From an uncultured Gammaproteobacteria bacterium (GTDB lineage Bacteria; Pseudomonadota; Gammaproteobacteria; HyVt-429): a stretch of 45,413 bases of DNA. Shown piece by piece: positions 9,407-17,300 of the stretch. The stretch covers positions 1 to 45,413 of the forward strand of contig CAMYOD010000007.1 of NCBI GenBank assembly GCA_947259975.1. Reading direction: 5' to 3'. Numbering within the stretch: the first letter of the stretch is position 1; each line of letters begins with the position of its first letter. The position numbers were made by a program, and so were the translations under genes. The notes beneath the pieces are model-generated. The model was not told the origin of the DNA and did no database searches. It was given only the letters and a program-made list of their open reading frames with translations.

Positions 9407-10235
9407 CCTGAAGGTCAAGCGCATACTCGTCGCGCTGGACGCTTCACCGCACAGCGAGGAAGCGTTGGAGGCGGCGGTGGAGCTGGCCCACAGCCTTGAG
9501 GCCGAGCTCGAGGGCATCTTTATCGAGGATGAAGACCTGTTGCGGTTGGCGGGCCTGCCCTTCGTGCGCGAGCTACGTCATTTTTCGGCGCGTTACGAAG
9601 ACGTATCGAGCCAGCGCATCGAGCGCGAGCTGCGCACCCAGGCACGCCGTGCCGAGGCGGCGCTGGCGCGATCCGCGAAGCCGCGCCGCTTGCACTACTC
9701 GTTTCGGGTATTGCGTGGCCGTGTGGAAGCCGAGTTACTGGAGGCGGCCGAGGAAGCGGATATCGTTACCGTCGGCCGCGCGCGTAGCGCGCCGGAGCGG
9801 ACACGTAAATTGGGATCGGTGGCCCGCGCCGTGGTGCGCGAGGCATCGCGTACCGTCATGGTCCTGCACCGGCAGGCGCACCCCTCGCAGCCGGTGTGCG
9901 TCATCTACGGTGCGTGTGGCACGGCGCGCAAGGCGCTTGCTGCCGGGGCGCAACTGGCGGCGGCGCAGGGCAGTGAGTTAAGAGTCTTCATTCCGGATGG
10001 TGACCGGGAGCAGGCCGCTGCGTCGGAGAATGAAGTGGAGGAATGGTTGGCGGGGCAGCGCTTCGCGGCCACCGTGCAGCGCGTCGCGGGACGCGATTGC
10101 CGCGACCTCCTCAGATCACTGCAGCACTACAGTTGCGGTGCGGTGATCGTCGAGCGTGACGATCCCATGCTTGGCGAGGACGAGCTGCATGATTTTCTTG
10201 TCGGACTGGATTGTCCGGTCCTGCTGATACGCTGA
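9381..10235 (+). CDS. tandem universal stress protein (Usp) family protein
   Basis: 284 residues from the GTG at 9381. That start has AAGGTGAA just upstream and keeps the overlap with the protease gene to 26 bases; the frame is open back to an ATG at 9324, which would add a very basic leader. The first half is a standard Usp alpha/beta domain (VKRILVALDASPHSEEAL, then VTVGR and a VMVLH strand). The second half repeats the topology in degenerate form (PVCVIYGACGTARKAL ... AVIVERD ... DCPVLLI). A clear ATP-binding GxxGxxx glycine loop is not seen. Usp proteins act in stress survival. Physical overlap with a Lon-like protease gene suggests a shared stress response (inference). Confidence 0.8.
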   Translation: MTTKAPKSDLKVKRILVALDASPHSEEALEAAVELAHSLEAELEGIFIEDEDLLRLAGLPFVRELRHFSARYEDVSSQRIERELRTQARRAEAALARSAKPRRLHYSFRVLRGRVEAELLEAAEEADIVTVGRARSAPERTRKLGSVARAVVREASRTVMVLHRQAHPSQPVCVIYGACGTARKALAAGAQLAAAQGSELRVFIPDGDREQAAASENEVEEWLAGQRFAATVQRVAGRDCRDLLRSLQHYSCGAVIVERDDPMLGEDELHDFLVGLDCPVLLIR

Positions 10236-10319
10236 CCGGGATGCCGGCCCACACAAGAGACAAAATATGCGCCGCTACCGGGCGATTCGAATTGTGCTCT
10301 GAATAAAGAGGACTGTGTC

Positions 10320-12152
10320 CTGGGCAACTATTTCACCGCCGATATCTCCCAGCATATCTGGGACACCAAATATCGTTTTCGCGATGTGGATGGCAACGCG
10401 GAAGGGGATATAACCGATACCTGGGGGCGGATCGCGCGTGCACTGGCCGTTCCGGAGACCCGGGACCGCGCGGCCTGGGAACAGCGCTTCTACGATGCGC
10501 TGGAAGGGTTCAAATTTCTGCCCGGTGGACGCATTCAGGCGGGCGCCGGCACCGCACGTCGTGTCACCCTTTTTAATTGTTTCGTCATGGGCCGCGTGGA
10601 AGATTCCATTGACGGTATTTTTACCGCGCTCAAGGAAGGCGCGCTTACCATGCAACAAGGCGGCGGCGTCGGTTACGATTTCTCGACCTTGCGACCCGGC
10701 GGCGCGCCGGCGCGCAGTGTCGGCAGTATCGCCTCCGGACCCGTGTCCTTCATGCGGAACTGGGACACCATGTGCGCGACCCTGTTGTCCACTGGTACAC
10801 GGCGCGGAGCCATGATGGCGACGTTACGCTGCGATCATCCCGACATTGAACGATTTGTCGATGCCAAACGTGATCGGCATGCACTGCGGCATTTTAATCT
10901 TTCCGTACAGGTCACCGATGCGTTTATGCAGGCGGTGCGACAGGATGATAGTTGGCCATTGTTGTTCCCGGCGGAGGATCTAAACAATCGTGATGCCGGT
11001 GACGACGAGATCGTCATGCGTGAATGGCCGGGTAAGTCCGTGCCGGTGGCGTGTGTTGTGCTCAGGCGCATACCGGCACGTGATCTCTGGGCGCGCATCA
11101 TGCGGGCGACCTACGATTACGCCGAGCCTGGCGTGCTGTTTGTGGATCGCATCAACGCTCTTAACAACCTGTGGTATCGCGAGCGTATCAGCGCCACCAA
11201 TCCTTGCGGTGAGATTCCCCTGCCGCCCTACGGCGCGTGTGATCTTGGGTCAATCAATCTCACCTGTTTCGTCAACGAGGCGTTTTCGGAACGGGCACAT
11301 TTCGACATGGCGGGCATGCAACAGGTCGTGGCGACCGCGACGCGCATGCTGGACAATGTTATCGATGTGTCGCAATTTCCGCTCGACGCACAGCGGGAAC
11401 AGGCGCGAAGCTCCCGTCGCATTGGCCTCGGATTGACCGGACTGGCGGATGCGCTCATCATGCAGGGGATTGAGTATGGAACTGACGCGGCGACGGAGTT
11501 CGCCGCCTCGGTCATGGGTGCGATATGCCATAGTGCTTATGGCACCTCGGTACAACTGGCCCAGGAAAAAGGTGCTTTCCCGCTTCTGGAGAAAAGTGAA
11601 TATCTGCGGGGCGAGTTTATCCGCGCTCTGCCCGCTGAGATTCGCGACGGCATTTCAATGCATGGGATACGCAACAGTCACCTGACGGCCATCGCGCCGA
11701 CCGGGACTATCAGCCTGTTGGCGAACAACGTTTCGAGCGGTCTCGAACCGGTGTTTGACTATGCTTACACCCGTCGCGTCCTGTCCGCCGATGGCGGTTT
11801 TGTGAGCTACGAACTCACGGACTATGCCGTGCAGCAGTGGCGCGCGGTGCACGGTAAGGACGGTTCACTGCCCGCGGCGCTCGTCGACGCGCGCAGCCTG
11901 GATCCGGTTCAGCATTTGCGCATGCAGGCTGCCCTGCAACCCTTTGTAGACAACGCAATATCCAAGACTATCAATGTGCCGCAGGAATTCGCGTTTTCCG
12001 AGTTTCGGTCGCTCTATGAGCAGGCCTTCGAGATGGGTCTGAAGGGCTGTACCACCTTCCGCAGCAATCCCGTCACCGGCGATGTCTTGCATACGGATGC
12101 GGATGATGCCACGGCCACGTTTTGTTGCACAATGGAGCGGGAAGGAGACTGA
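10320..12152 (+). CDS. nrdJ: vitamin B12-dependent (class II) ribonucleoside-diphosphate reductase, apparent CTG start
   Basis: Reduces ribonucleotides to deoxyribonucleotides using an adenosylcobalamin-generated thiyl radical, without oxygen. From the CTG at 10320 the product has 610 residues. The disulfide-forming pair is C87 (LFNCF) and C307 (GACDLGS); C296 in NPCGE is the radical cysteine, with E298 as catalytic acid. APTGTIS and a C-terminal CC-T-ER pair used for re-reduction are also present. I chose CTG because the conserved N-terminus (ISQHIWDTKYRF) lies upstream of the first GTG (10386) and because AAGAGGA is seven bases before CTG; no ATG, GTG or TTG exists in frame there. The hydrogenase beta gene begins one base after the stop. 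Confidence 0.9.
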   Translation: MGNYFTADISQHIWDTKYRFRDVDGNAEGDITDTWGRIARALAVPETRDRAAWEQRFYDALEGFKFLPGGRIQAGAGTARRVTLFNCFVMGRVEDSIDGIFTALKEGALTMQQGGGVGYDFSTLRPGGAPARSVGSIASGPVSFMRNWDTMCATLLSTGTRRGAMMATLRCDHPDIERFVDAKRDRHALRHFNLSVQVTDAFMQAVRQDDSWPLLFPAEDLNNRDAGDDEIVMREWPGKSVPVACVVLRRIPARDLWARIMRATYDYAEPGVLFVDRINALNNLWYRERISATNPCGEIPLPPYGACDLGSINLTCFVNEAFSERAHFDMAGMQQVVATATRMLDNVIDVSQFPLDAQREQARSSRRIGLGLTGLADALIMQGIEYGTDAATEFAASVMGAICHSAYGTSVQLAQEKGAFPLLEKSEYLRGEFIRALPAEIRDGISMHGIRNSHLTAIAPTGTISLLANNVSSGLEPVFDYAYTRRVLSADGGFVSYELTDYAVQQWRAVHGKDGSLPAALVDARSLDPVQHLRMQAALQPFVDNAISKTINVPQEFAFSEFRSLYEQAFEMGLKGCTTFRSNPVTGDVLHTDADDATATFCCTMEREGD

Positions 12153-12153
12153 G

Positions 12154-13257
12154 ATGGCGCTAGCGGACACCCGCTTCCTGCCCCGGGAACGGTTCCAGAC
12201 CCTGCTCGACGCGCTCATTGAACGGGGTTTCCGCTGCGTGGGTCCCCAGGTGCGCGATGGTGCCGTTGTCTACGATACCGTGACCCGGTCCTCTGAGTTG
12301 CCGGTAGGCAAGCACGATATGCAGGGACCGGGTACGTACCGGCTGGAGGATGCCGGACATGAACGGATGTTCGCCTGGGCCAACGGTGCGCAGGCGATCA
12401 AGCCGCATCTATTCCCGGCGCGTGAGCCGCTCTGGTCCGCCGAGCGTGGCGGCGCAGGTTCGATCGAGTTTACGCCACACAGCGCCGCGCCGGAGGCGGT
12501 CGCGTTTATTGGTGTGCGCGCTTGCGATCTTGCCGCGATGCAGATCCAGGATCATGTCTTTTTGCATGGCCCGTATCCGGATCCGGGTTACGCCGCACGT
12601 AGCGAGGCGCTATTTTTTGTTGCGGTCAACTGCTCGCATCCGGCGGCAACCTGCTTCTGCGCCGCGACCGGCGACGGACCGGCTGCCACTCACGGTTACG
12701 ATCTGGTCTTGAGCGAGCTTGACAACGGTTTCGTCCTGTCGGCGGGCACCGAAGCGGGGAATGCGGTTATGGCGCAGCTTGAGCTCGACGCAACAACACC
12801 GGCGCAGACGCAAGCCGTGGTGGCCCAGGGGGAAGCCTCGATCAGTGCACAAACGCGGTCGCTGCCGTCGCGGGATCTGCGCGACGCACTATTCAATAAC
12901 CTGGAGCATCCGCGTTGGGATGCGGTGGCGGAACGGTGTCTGGCCTGCGGTAATTGCACCATGGTGTGCCCCACCTGCTTTTGCCACGCAGAGACCGAGG
13001 AACCGACACTGGACGGTCACGCCACGACCCATCTGCGTGAGTGGGATTCCTGTTTCACCACCGGGCACAGCTATATCCACGGCTTGCAGGTGCGCGCGGA
13101 TATTCGCACACGCTACCGACAGTGGTTGACCCATAAGCTCGGCAGCTGGCATGACCAGTTTGGGCGCAGTGGTTGTGTCGGTTGTGGGCGCTGCATCAGC
13201 TGGTGCCCGGTGGGCATCGACATTACCGAAGAAGTGGCGGCAATTACGGGCGATTGA
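12154..13257 (+). CDS. hydB: group 3b-like [NiFe] hydrogenase beta subunit (Fe-S protein, AsrA/HydB type)
   Basis: 367 residues. The beta subunit carries electrons between the hydrogenase small subunit and the FAD/NAD(P) module. Its C-terminal third has two ferredoxin-type [4Fe-4S] motifs: [14 protein letters not shown] from C262 and [12 protein letters not shown] from C341. The N-terminal region ([19 protein letters not shown], ... [12 protein letters not shown]) matches the HydB/anaerobic sulfite reductase A family. The ATG at 12154 has GGAAGGAGA upstream and follows the RNR stop by a single base, so expression is probably coupled to nrdJ. This subunit plus the next three make the beta-gamma-delta-alpha order of sulfhydrogenase-type enzymes. 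Confidence 0.88.
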   Translation: MALADTRFLPRERFQTLLDALIERGFRCVGPQVRDGAVVYDTVTRSSELPVGKHDMQGPGTYRLEDAGHERMFAWANGAQAIKPHLFPAREPLWSAERGGAGSIEFTPHSAAPEAVAFIGVRACDLAAMQIQDHVFLHGPYPDPGYAARSEALFFVAVNCSHPAATCFCAATGDGPAATHGYDLVLSELDNGFVLSAGTEAGNAVMAQLELDATTPAQTQAVVAQGEASISAQTRSLPSRDLRDALFNNLEHPRWDAVAERCLACGNCTMVCPTCFCHAETEEPTLDGHATTHLREWDSCFTTGHSYIHGLQVRADIRTRYRQWLTHKLGSWHDQFGRSGCVGCGRCISWCPVGIDITEEVAAITGD

Positions 13258-13319
13258 GAAGTGACGCGTGATAGTTTCATCGGCTACGTGATGTGGACTG
13301 CGGTCGTGGCGGTATTCTG

Positions 13320-14153
13320 ATGCAGCACCCGTACACACCCTACGCAGCGGAGGTCGTCGACCGGATCCAGGAATCCCGGTCGGTGTTTACCCTGCGATTG
13401 CGTTTCTGTGATCCGCAAGTGCAGGCGCGGTACCGGTTCGCGCCCGGGCAGTTCAATATGGTTTACCTCTACGGCGTGGGCGAGGTGGCCATCTCCATCG
13501 TCTCGGACCCGGAGGACGAGCAGCTGTTGGATCACACCATCCGCGCTGTCGGTCGGGTCACGCGGGGACTGGCCGAACTCAAGCCGGGTGATCGACTGGG
13601 TATACGGGGCCCGTTCGGGCGCGGTTGGCCGCTAACGGCAGCGGAAGGGAGCGATGTCCTGTTGGTGACCGGGGGGCTGGGTTGTGCTCCGCTGGTGTCG
13701 GTGATCAATTACATCATGCGCCGCCGGCGTCGTTACGGTCGGCTCACGGTGATGCAGGGGGTGAAGCACTCGGACGATCTGATCTTTCGCGGCCGTCTCG
13801 AACGCTGGCGCAACGTGCCCAACACCCAGCTGATACTCGCGGCAGACCAGGCGGCACCCTTATGGCCCTGGCATGTCGGTTATGTGACGGAGTTGTTGGG
13901 CGATATACAAATCGCACCGAAGCACACCCATGCGATGATGTGTGGGCCCGAGGGCATGATGCGCGTCGTGATACGCGAACTGGAGCAGCGGGCGCTGCCA
14001 GATGATGCAATGTTTCTCAGCATGGAACGCAATATGCAATGCGCGGTCGGCCATTGCGGCCATTGCCAATACGGGGGCCGATTCGTCTGTAAGGACGGGC
14101 CGGTGTTTCCCTATTCCGAGGTAAAGGAACTGTTCGGCGTGAAGGGATTGTAG
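13320..14153 (+). CDS. hydG: group 3b-like [NiFe] hydrogenase gamma subunit (FAD/NAD(P)-binding oxidoreductase)
   Basis: 277 residues. It should transfer electrons between the Fe-S beta subunit and NAD(P)H. A ferredoxin-reductase-like barrel (FAPGQFNMVYLYGVGEVAISI) binds FAD; VTGGLGCAPLVSVI is the nucleotide-binding loop, and MMCGPEGMM is the conserved NAD-domain end. A [2Fe-2S] site near the C-terminus uses C241, C246, C249 and C257 (MQCAVGHCGHC ... VCKDG), as in dihydroorotate dehydrogenase electron-transfer subunits and HydG. The start is the ATG at 13320; another in-frame ATG at 13293 lacks a better ribosome site. A 62-base gap separates it from the beta gene. Confidence 0.9.
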   Translation: MQHPYTPYAAEVVDRIQESRSVFTLRLRFCDPQVQARYRFAPGQFNMVYLYGVGEVAISIVSDPEDEQLLDHTIRAVGRVTRGLAELKPGDRLGIRGPFGRGWPLTAAEGSDVLLVTGGLGCAPLVSVINYIMRRRRRYGRLTVMQGVKHSDDLIFRGRLERWRNVPNTQLILAADQAAPLWPWHVGYVTELLGDIQIAPKHTHAMMCGPEGMMRVVIRELEQRALPDDAMFLSMERNMQCAVGHCGHCQYGGRFVCKDGPVFPYSEVKELFGVKGL

Positions 14154-14161
14154 GTGCGTTT

Positions 14162-14953
14162 ATGAAACCGGTCGTCGCGATCCATAAGTTTACATCATGT
14201 GACGGATGCCAGTTGGCGTTCCTGAATCTTGGCGAGACGCTGCTCGAGTTGAGTGAGCTGATCGACATTGTCCATTTTGCCGAGGCGGGGCCCGTCGATC
14301 CGACGGCGCATGCAGATATCGCCTTCATCGAAGGCAGCGTGTCGACGCCCGATGAGTTGGCGCGCATCCAGCAAATTCGCGCGCAAACCCGGTTTCTGGT
14401 TAGCGTGGGCGCCTGCGCGACCTCGGGTGGTCTGCAGGCCTTACGCAACGGCGCGAATATGGAAGAGTGGATAGGCGCGGTTTATGCAAGCCCTCACTAC
14501 ATCGAGACGCTCGATATCGCGACCCCGATCGCAGAACACGTGAAAGTGGACCTCGAGCTTTGGGGTTGCCCGGTGACCAGCCGCCAGATTCTCGCCGCCG
14601 TGCGCGATTTGCTTTTTGGTGTGACACCGGCGCCGGCGCAGGACGGCGTCTGCATGGAATGCAAGCGGCAGGGGCAGATTTGTGTCCTGGTCACCAAGGG
14701 TGCCCCGTGCATGGGGCCGGTGACCCGCACCGGCTGCGGCGCATTGTGTCCGAGTTTTGGCCGTGATTGCTATGCGTGTTTCGGTCCGGCACAGACCACG
14801 AACTGCGCGGCGCTGGCGCGCCGCTTCGAAGGTCTCGGTTTGATGCCGGAAGCGATTGCCAGACGTTTCCTGTTTATTAACAGCGCCGCACCCGCATTTG
14901 CCGAGGCCGCGCAGGCGGCGGGCGGTTTGACCAAGGCGCGCACGCCGAAATGA
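14162..14953 (+). CDS. hydD: group 3b-like [NiFe] hydrogenase delta (small) subunit
   Basis: 263 residues. The small subunit holds the Fe-S wires leading from the active site. C13 and C16 in TSCDGCQLAF, the cysteine in SVGACATSGG and the one in ELWGCPVTS are the proximal-cluster ligands. A cysteine-rich stretch (CMECKRQGQIC, APCMGPVTRTGCGALCP, DCYACFGP) supplies further clusters. No twin-arginine signal is present, so the enzyme should be cytoplasmic, as expected of NAD(P)-linked group 3 hydrogenases. Its stop overlaps the start of the large subunit gene (ATGA), a sign of coupled translation in fixed ratio. Confidence 0.93.
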   Translation: MKPVVAIHKFTSCDGCQLAFLNLGETLLELSELIDIVHFAEAGPVDPTAHADIAFIEGSVSTPDELARIQQIRAQTRFLVSVGACATSGGLQALRNGANMEEWIGAVYASPHYIETLDIATPIAEHVKVDLELWGCPVTSRQILAAVRDLLFGVTPAPAQDGVCMECKRQGQICVLVTKGAPCMGPVTRTGCGALCPSFGRDCYACFGPAQTTNCAALARRFEGLGLMPEAIARRFLFINSAAPAFAEAAQAAGGLTKARTPK

Positions 14954-16248
14954 AAGAGCGAACCGAAATCAAGATCAATGTTCCGGTGCTCGCGCGGGTC
15001 GAGGGCGAGGGTGCACTGGATCTTGCGATTCGCGACAATGTAATTACCGATCTGGAGCTCAGAATCTTCGAGCCGCCAAGATTTTTTGAAAAGTTTCTCG
15101 AGGGTCGCAGCTATACCGAGGTAGCGGATGCCGTCGCGCGCATCTGCGGTATTTGTCCGGTGGCCTACCAGATGAGTGCGATCCACGCCATCGAAGCTAT
15201 CTGTGGTGTCACGGCGACGCCCTGGGTGCGCGACATGCGTCGCGTATTCTATTGCGGCGAATGGATCGAGAGTCACAGTCTGCACATTCATTTGTTGGCG
15301 GCGCCGGACTTTCTCGGCTATTCGAGCGCGCCGGCGATGGCGAGGGAGCATGCGCAAGCGCTGCGACGCGGCCTGCGTCTGCAGGCCTTGGGAAACGACC
15401 TCATACGCCTGTTCGGTGGGCGCTCGGTTCATCCGGTGGGGGCCTGCGTGGGTGGATTTTTCAAGGCACCGGCGCCGGATCAGGTCGCGGCGTTGCTGTC
15501 CCGGCTGTGTGCGGCGGTTGCGGAGGCCGCGGAACTCGTGCGTTGGACCGCCGGCCTGGAGCGGCCTGATTCGAGACAGTCGTTCACCAGCGTTTCGTTG
15601 CGGCACGGTCATGAGTATCCCATGAACGAGGGCCGGATCGTCTCGAGTGCGGGCCTGGATATCGAGATTGCCGATTTCGAAAACCACTTTCAGGAACAGC
15701 ATGTGCCGCACTCCACCGCGCTGCACTGCCTGCTTGCGGGCGATGACTATCTGGTCGGACCGCTGGCGCGACTGAACAATAATCTGGATCAGTTGCCGGC
15801 AACGGTCCAGGAAATCCTCACCGAAACGGATATCAGCTGGCCCAGTAACAATATGTTTGACAGCATCGTCGCCCGCGCAATTGAAATCTACTACGCCCTG
15901 CTCGAAGCAATTCGCCTGCTCGAGAGTTATGCGTTACCGCAATCGGCGCATGCCGAGGTGACGCCCACGGCGGGAGTAGGCTACGGCTGCACCGAGGCGC
16001 CGCGTGGCATCCTGTGGCATCGCTATGAGCTGGACACCCAGGGCGATGTGATCGCGGCAAAGATCGTACCGCCCACGAGCCAGAACCAGGCGCGCATCGA
16101 ATCCGACTTACGTGCCTCACTGACCGCTTTCGGTCTGCAGCGGGATGCGCAAGACCTTCGCCGGTTCGCCGAGACGGTGATTCGCAACTACGATCCGTGC
16201 ATTTCCTGTGCAACCCATTTTCTGGATCTGCGTGTTACGCGCCGGTGA
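14950..16248 (+). CDS. hydA: group 3b-like [NiFe] hydrogenase alpha (large, catalytic) subunit
   Basis: 432 residues. Carries the Ni-Fe(CN)2CO centre that oxidises or evolves H2. The two metal-binding motifs are complete: C66/C69 in RICGICPV and C417/C420 in DPCISCATH, with H423 closing the C-terminal motif. A nine-residue tail after H423 (begins FLDL, ends RR) is the likely peptide removed by the maturation protease encoded immediately downstream. Other conserved pieces are ARVEGEG near the start, GRSVHPVGACVGGF and PTAGVGYGCTEAPRG. Cofactor-assembly genes hypA-F are not in this window and must be elsewhere if the enzyme is active. Confidence 0.95.
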   Translation: MKERTEIKINVPVLARVEGEGALDLAIRDNVITDLELRIFEPPRFFEKFLEGRSYTEVADAVARICGICPVAYQMSAIHAIEAICGVTATPWVRDMRRVFYCGEWIESHSLHIHLLAAPDFLGYSSAPAMAREHAQALRRGLRLQALGNDLIRLFGGRSVHPVGACVGGFFKAPAPDQVAALLSRLCAAVAEAAELVRWTAGLERPDSRQSFTSVSLRHGHEYPMNEGRIVSSAGLDIEIADFENHFQEQHVPHSTALHCLLAGDDYLVGPLARLNNNLDQLPATVQEILTETDISWPSNNMFDSIVARAIEIYYALLEAIRLLESYALPQSAHAEVTPTAGVGYGCTEAPRGILWHRYELDTQGDVIAAKIVPPTSQNQARIESDLRASLTAFGLQRDAQDLRRFAETVIRNYDPCISCATHFLDLRVTRR

Positions 16249-16261
16249 GCGACTAAGTGCC

Positions 16262-16762
16262 ATGCTGTACGTCGTCGGTATCGGATCACAACACGGTGAC
16301 GATGCCATTGGACTCATGGCGGCGGCGGAACTCGACGCCGCCGGCCTGGTCGAACGCTTCGGCCGCGAACAGCTGCAAATATTTGGCACGACGAAGCCGG
16401 CAACCGATCTCATGGCCTGCCTGGGAGATGCGCAGGGACTCATCCTGATCGATGCGGTTCGCGACGGCGCCGAACCTGGATCCGTGCGACGTCTGCTGCC
16501 TGCGCAGATCGAACAATTGGTCAGCTCCGAGACGCCCGCCAAAGTCTGGTCCAGTCACGGCCTCGGGGTGACGGAAATCCTCGCATTGGCGCAGGCGACG
16601 GGTCTGCTGCCGGCGGCGATCACCGTTTTCTGCGTGTCGGTGGCGGAATGCGGCGCCGGTGACATGCCCGCTGCTGACGTGCGTCAGGCCCTCGGACCGT
16701 TGTGCGATGCGGTGACCGCGGAAATCGACGCCCAGCTCGGCAAGCGCACGACCGGCCGCTGA
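16262..16762 (+). CDS. [NiFe] hydrogenase maturation endopeptidase (HycI/HyaD family)
   Basis: 166 residues. This peptidase recognises nickel in the immature large subunit and trims its C-terminal tail. The nickel-sensing positions are visible: the acidic pair D13/D14 in GSQHGDDAIG (the family's GNxxxGDD loop), D64 in LILIDAVRDG and H99 in SSHGLGVTE. It starts 13 bases after the hydA stop and has only a weak ribosome site, so it likely relies on coupling with hydA. It is the last gene of the hydrogenase set; a small hairpin follows the stop. Confidence 0.88.
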   Translation: MLYVVGIGSQHGDDAIGLMAAAELDAAGLVERFGREQLQIFGTTKPATDLMACLGDAQGLILIDAVRDGAEPGSVRRLLPAQIEQLVSSETPAKVWSSHGLGVTEILALAQATGLLPAAITVFCVSVAECGAGDMPAADVRQALGPLCDAVTAEIDAQLGKRTTGR

Positions 16763-16768
16763 GGCGCG

Positions 16769-16788
16769 ATTGCCGCGGCGGCAATTTC
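16769..16788 (+). terminator. weak hairpin after the hydrogenase operon
   Basis: ATTGCCG and CGGCAAT form a perfect 7-base-pair stem with a 3-base loop, 7 bases after the maturation protease stop. Only TTTC follows, so termination would be weak or bidirectional. Confidence 0.35.
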
Positions 16789-16841
16789 TGTCGGCGTGGC
16801 GCCGGAAATGTGCCAAATTCCCTGTCGCCGCGTGTCGAAAG

Positions 16842-16863
16842 TTTGACGCAACCCCGCGTCAAA
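16842..16863. promoter_or_regulatory. 22-base perfect dyad upstream of the sigma-54-like element
   Basis: TTTGACGC and GCGTCAAA are exact inverted repeats separated by six bases. The centre is about 74 bases upstream of the start predicted from the -24/-12 element at 16901-16916, a plausible place for an enhancer-binding activator. It could instead be a bidirectional terminator stem, but no T-run follows on the plus strand. Confidence 0.4.
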
Positions 16864-16900
16864 ATTTATAACCTCTTGTTTTTAAATGATAAGCAAAAAC

Positions 16901-16916
16901 TGGCCCGCTTTCTGCA
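16901..16916 (+). promoter_or_regulatory. sigma-54-type -24/-12 promoter element
   Basis: TGGCCCG, four bases, CTGCA. Compared with the RpoN consensus TGGCACG-N4-TTGCA it differs at two positions and keeps the essential GG and GC dinucleotides with correct spacing. No gene starts within 380 bases; the transcript would begin near 16926 and run into the strong terminator at 17178-17206. Confidence 0.5.
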
Positions 16917-16925
16917 TTAGGACAA

Positions 16926-17206
16926 GTGCACACGGTAGCCACGCGTCGGCATCTGGCCATCCGGGGAGTTTTTCAGGATAGGTGACGACGCGGTCACGGA
17001 CAGGAATCTCCGGACGCCGGCGCGCGGTCTACCGCTTGCATGTAAACGAATTGCCATATCGGTCAGGGAGCGTACCGGTAGCGTAGTCAGACTGTTGTTT
17101 GTTGTGGGGCAGGTTGGTTTTGTTTGCCGCCACAGCAGGAAAAGTATCCTCCCGGACGACATTAGTCGTTCCCATTTGGCGGCCGCCCCCCGGCCGCCTT
17201 TTTTTT
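16926..17206 (+). ncRNA. candidate sigma-54-dependent small RNA (about 280 nt)
   Basis: The 538-base interval between the hydrogenase protease gene and gnd holds no convincing protein gene, yet has a sigma-54-like promoter at its left and a textbook terminator at its right. Between them several hairpins can be drawn: 16982-16997 (GTGAC/GTCAC), 17103-17134 (nine pairs with one bulge and a loop rich in G and U), 17137-17150 (weak) and 17154-17172 (GGACGAC/GTCGTTCC), then the terminator. The only start-type frame (GTG at 16926, 19 codons) has no support. I see no 6S, tmRNA, RNase P or SRP RNA hallmarks and no repeated CA motifs of the CrcZ type. Start point and existence are inference. Confidence 0.45.
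17178..17206 (+). terminator. strong intrinsic terminator
   Basis: GGCGGCCG and CGGCCGCC form a perfect 8-base-pair GC stem around a C5 loop, followed by eight T. It lies 95 bases before gnd and far from the hydrogenase operon end (over 400 bases), so it most likely ends an independent transcript. Confidence 0.9.
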
Positions 17207-17300
17207 GCCTGTGTTCGCACGCATCGTGGATTACGCGTAAACTTTGAGGTTCGCGCGGCATAAATGTATGCCGGACAACAACGCACAAGGAGATCGGCGC

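Noticed and set aside
16842..16863. The TTTGACGC dyad as terminator of the hydrogenase operon
   Set aside because: The stem is followed by ATTTATAACC, not a T-run, and the sigma-54-like element begins 37 bases later; a binding site seemed the better reading, though not proven.
16926..16985. A 19-codon GTG frame at the start of the candidate small RNA
   Set aside because: It would be leaderless from the predicted start, has no composition of a leader peptide and no conserved feature I can point to.
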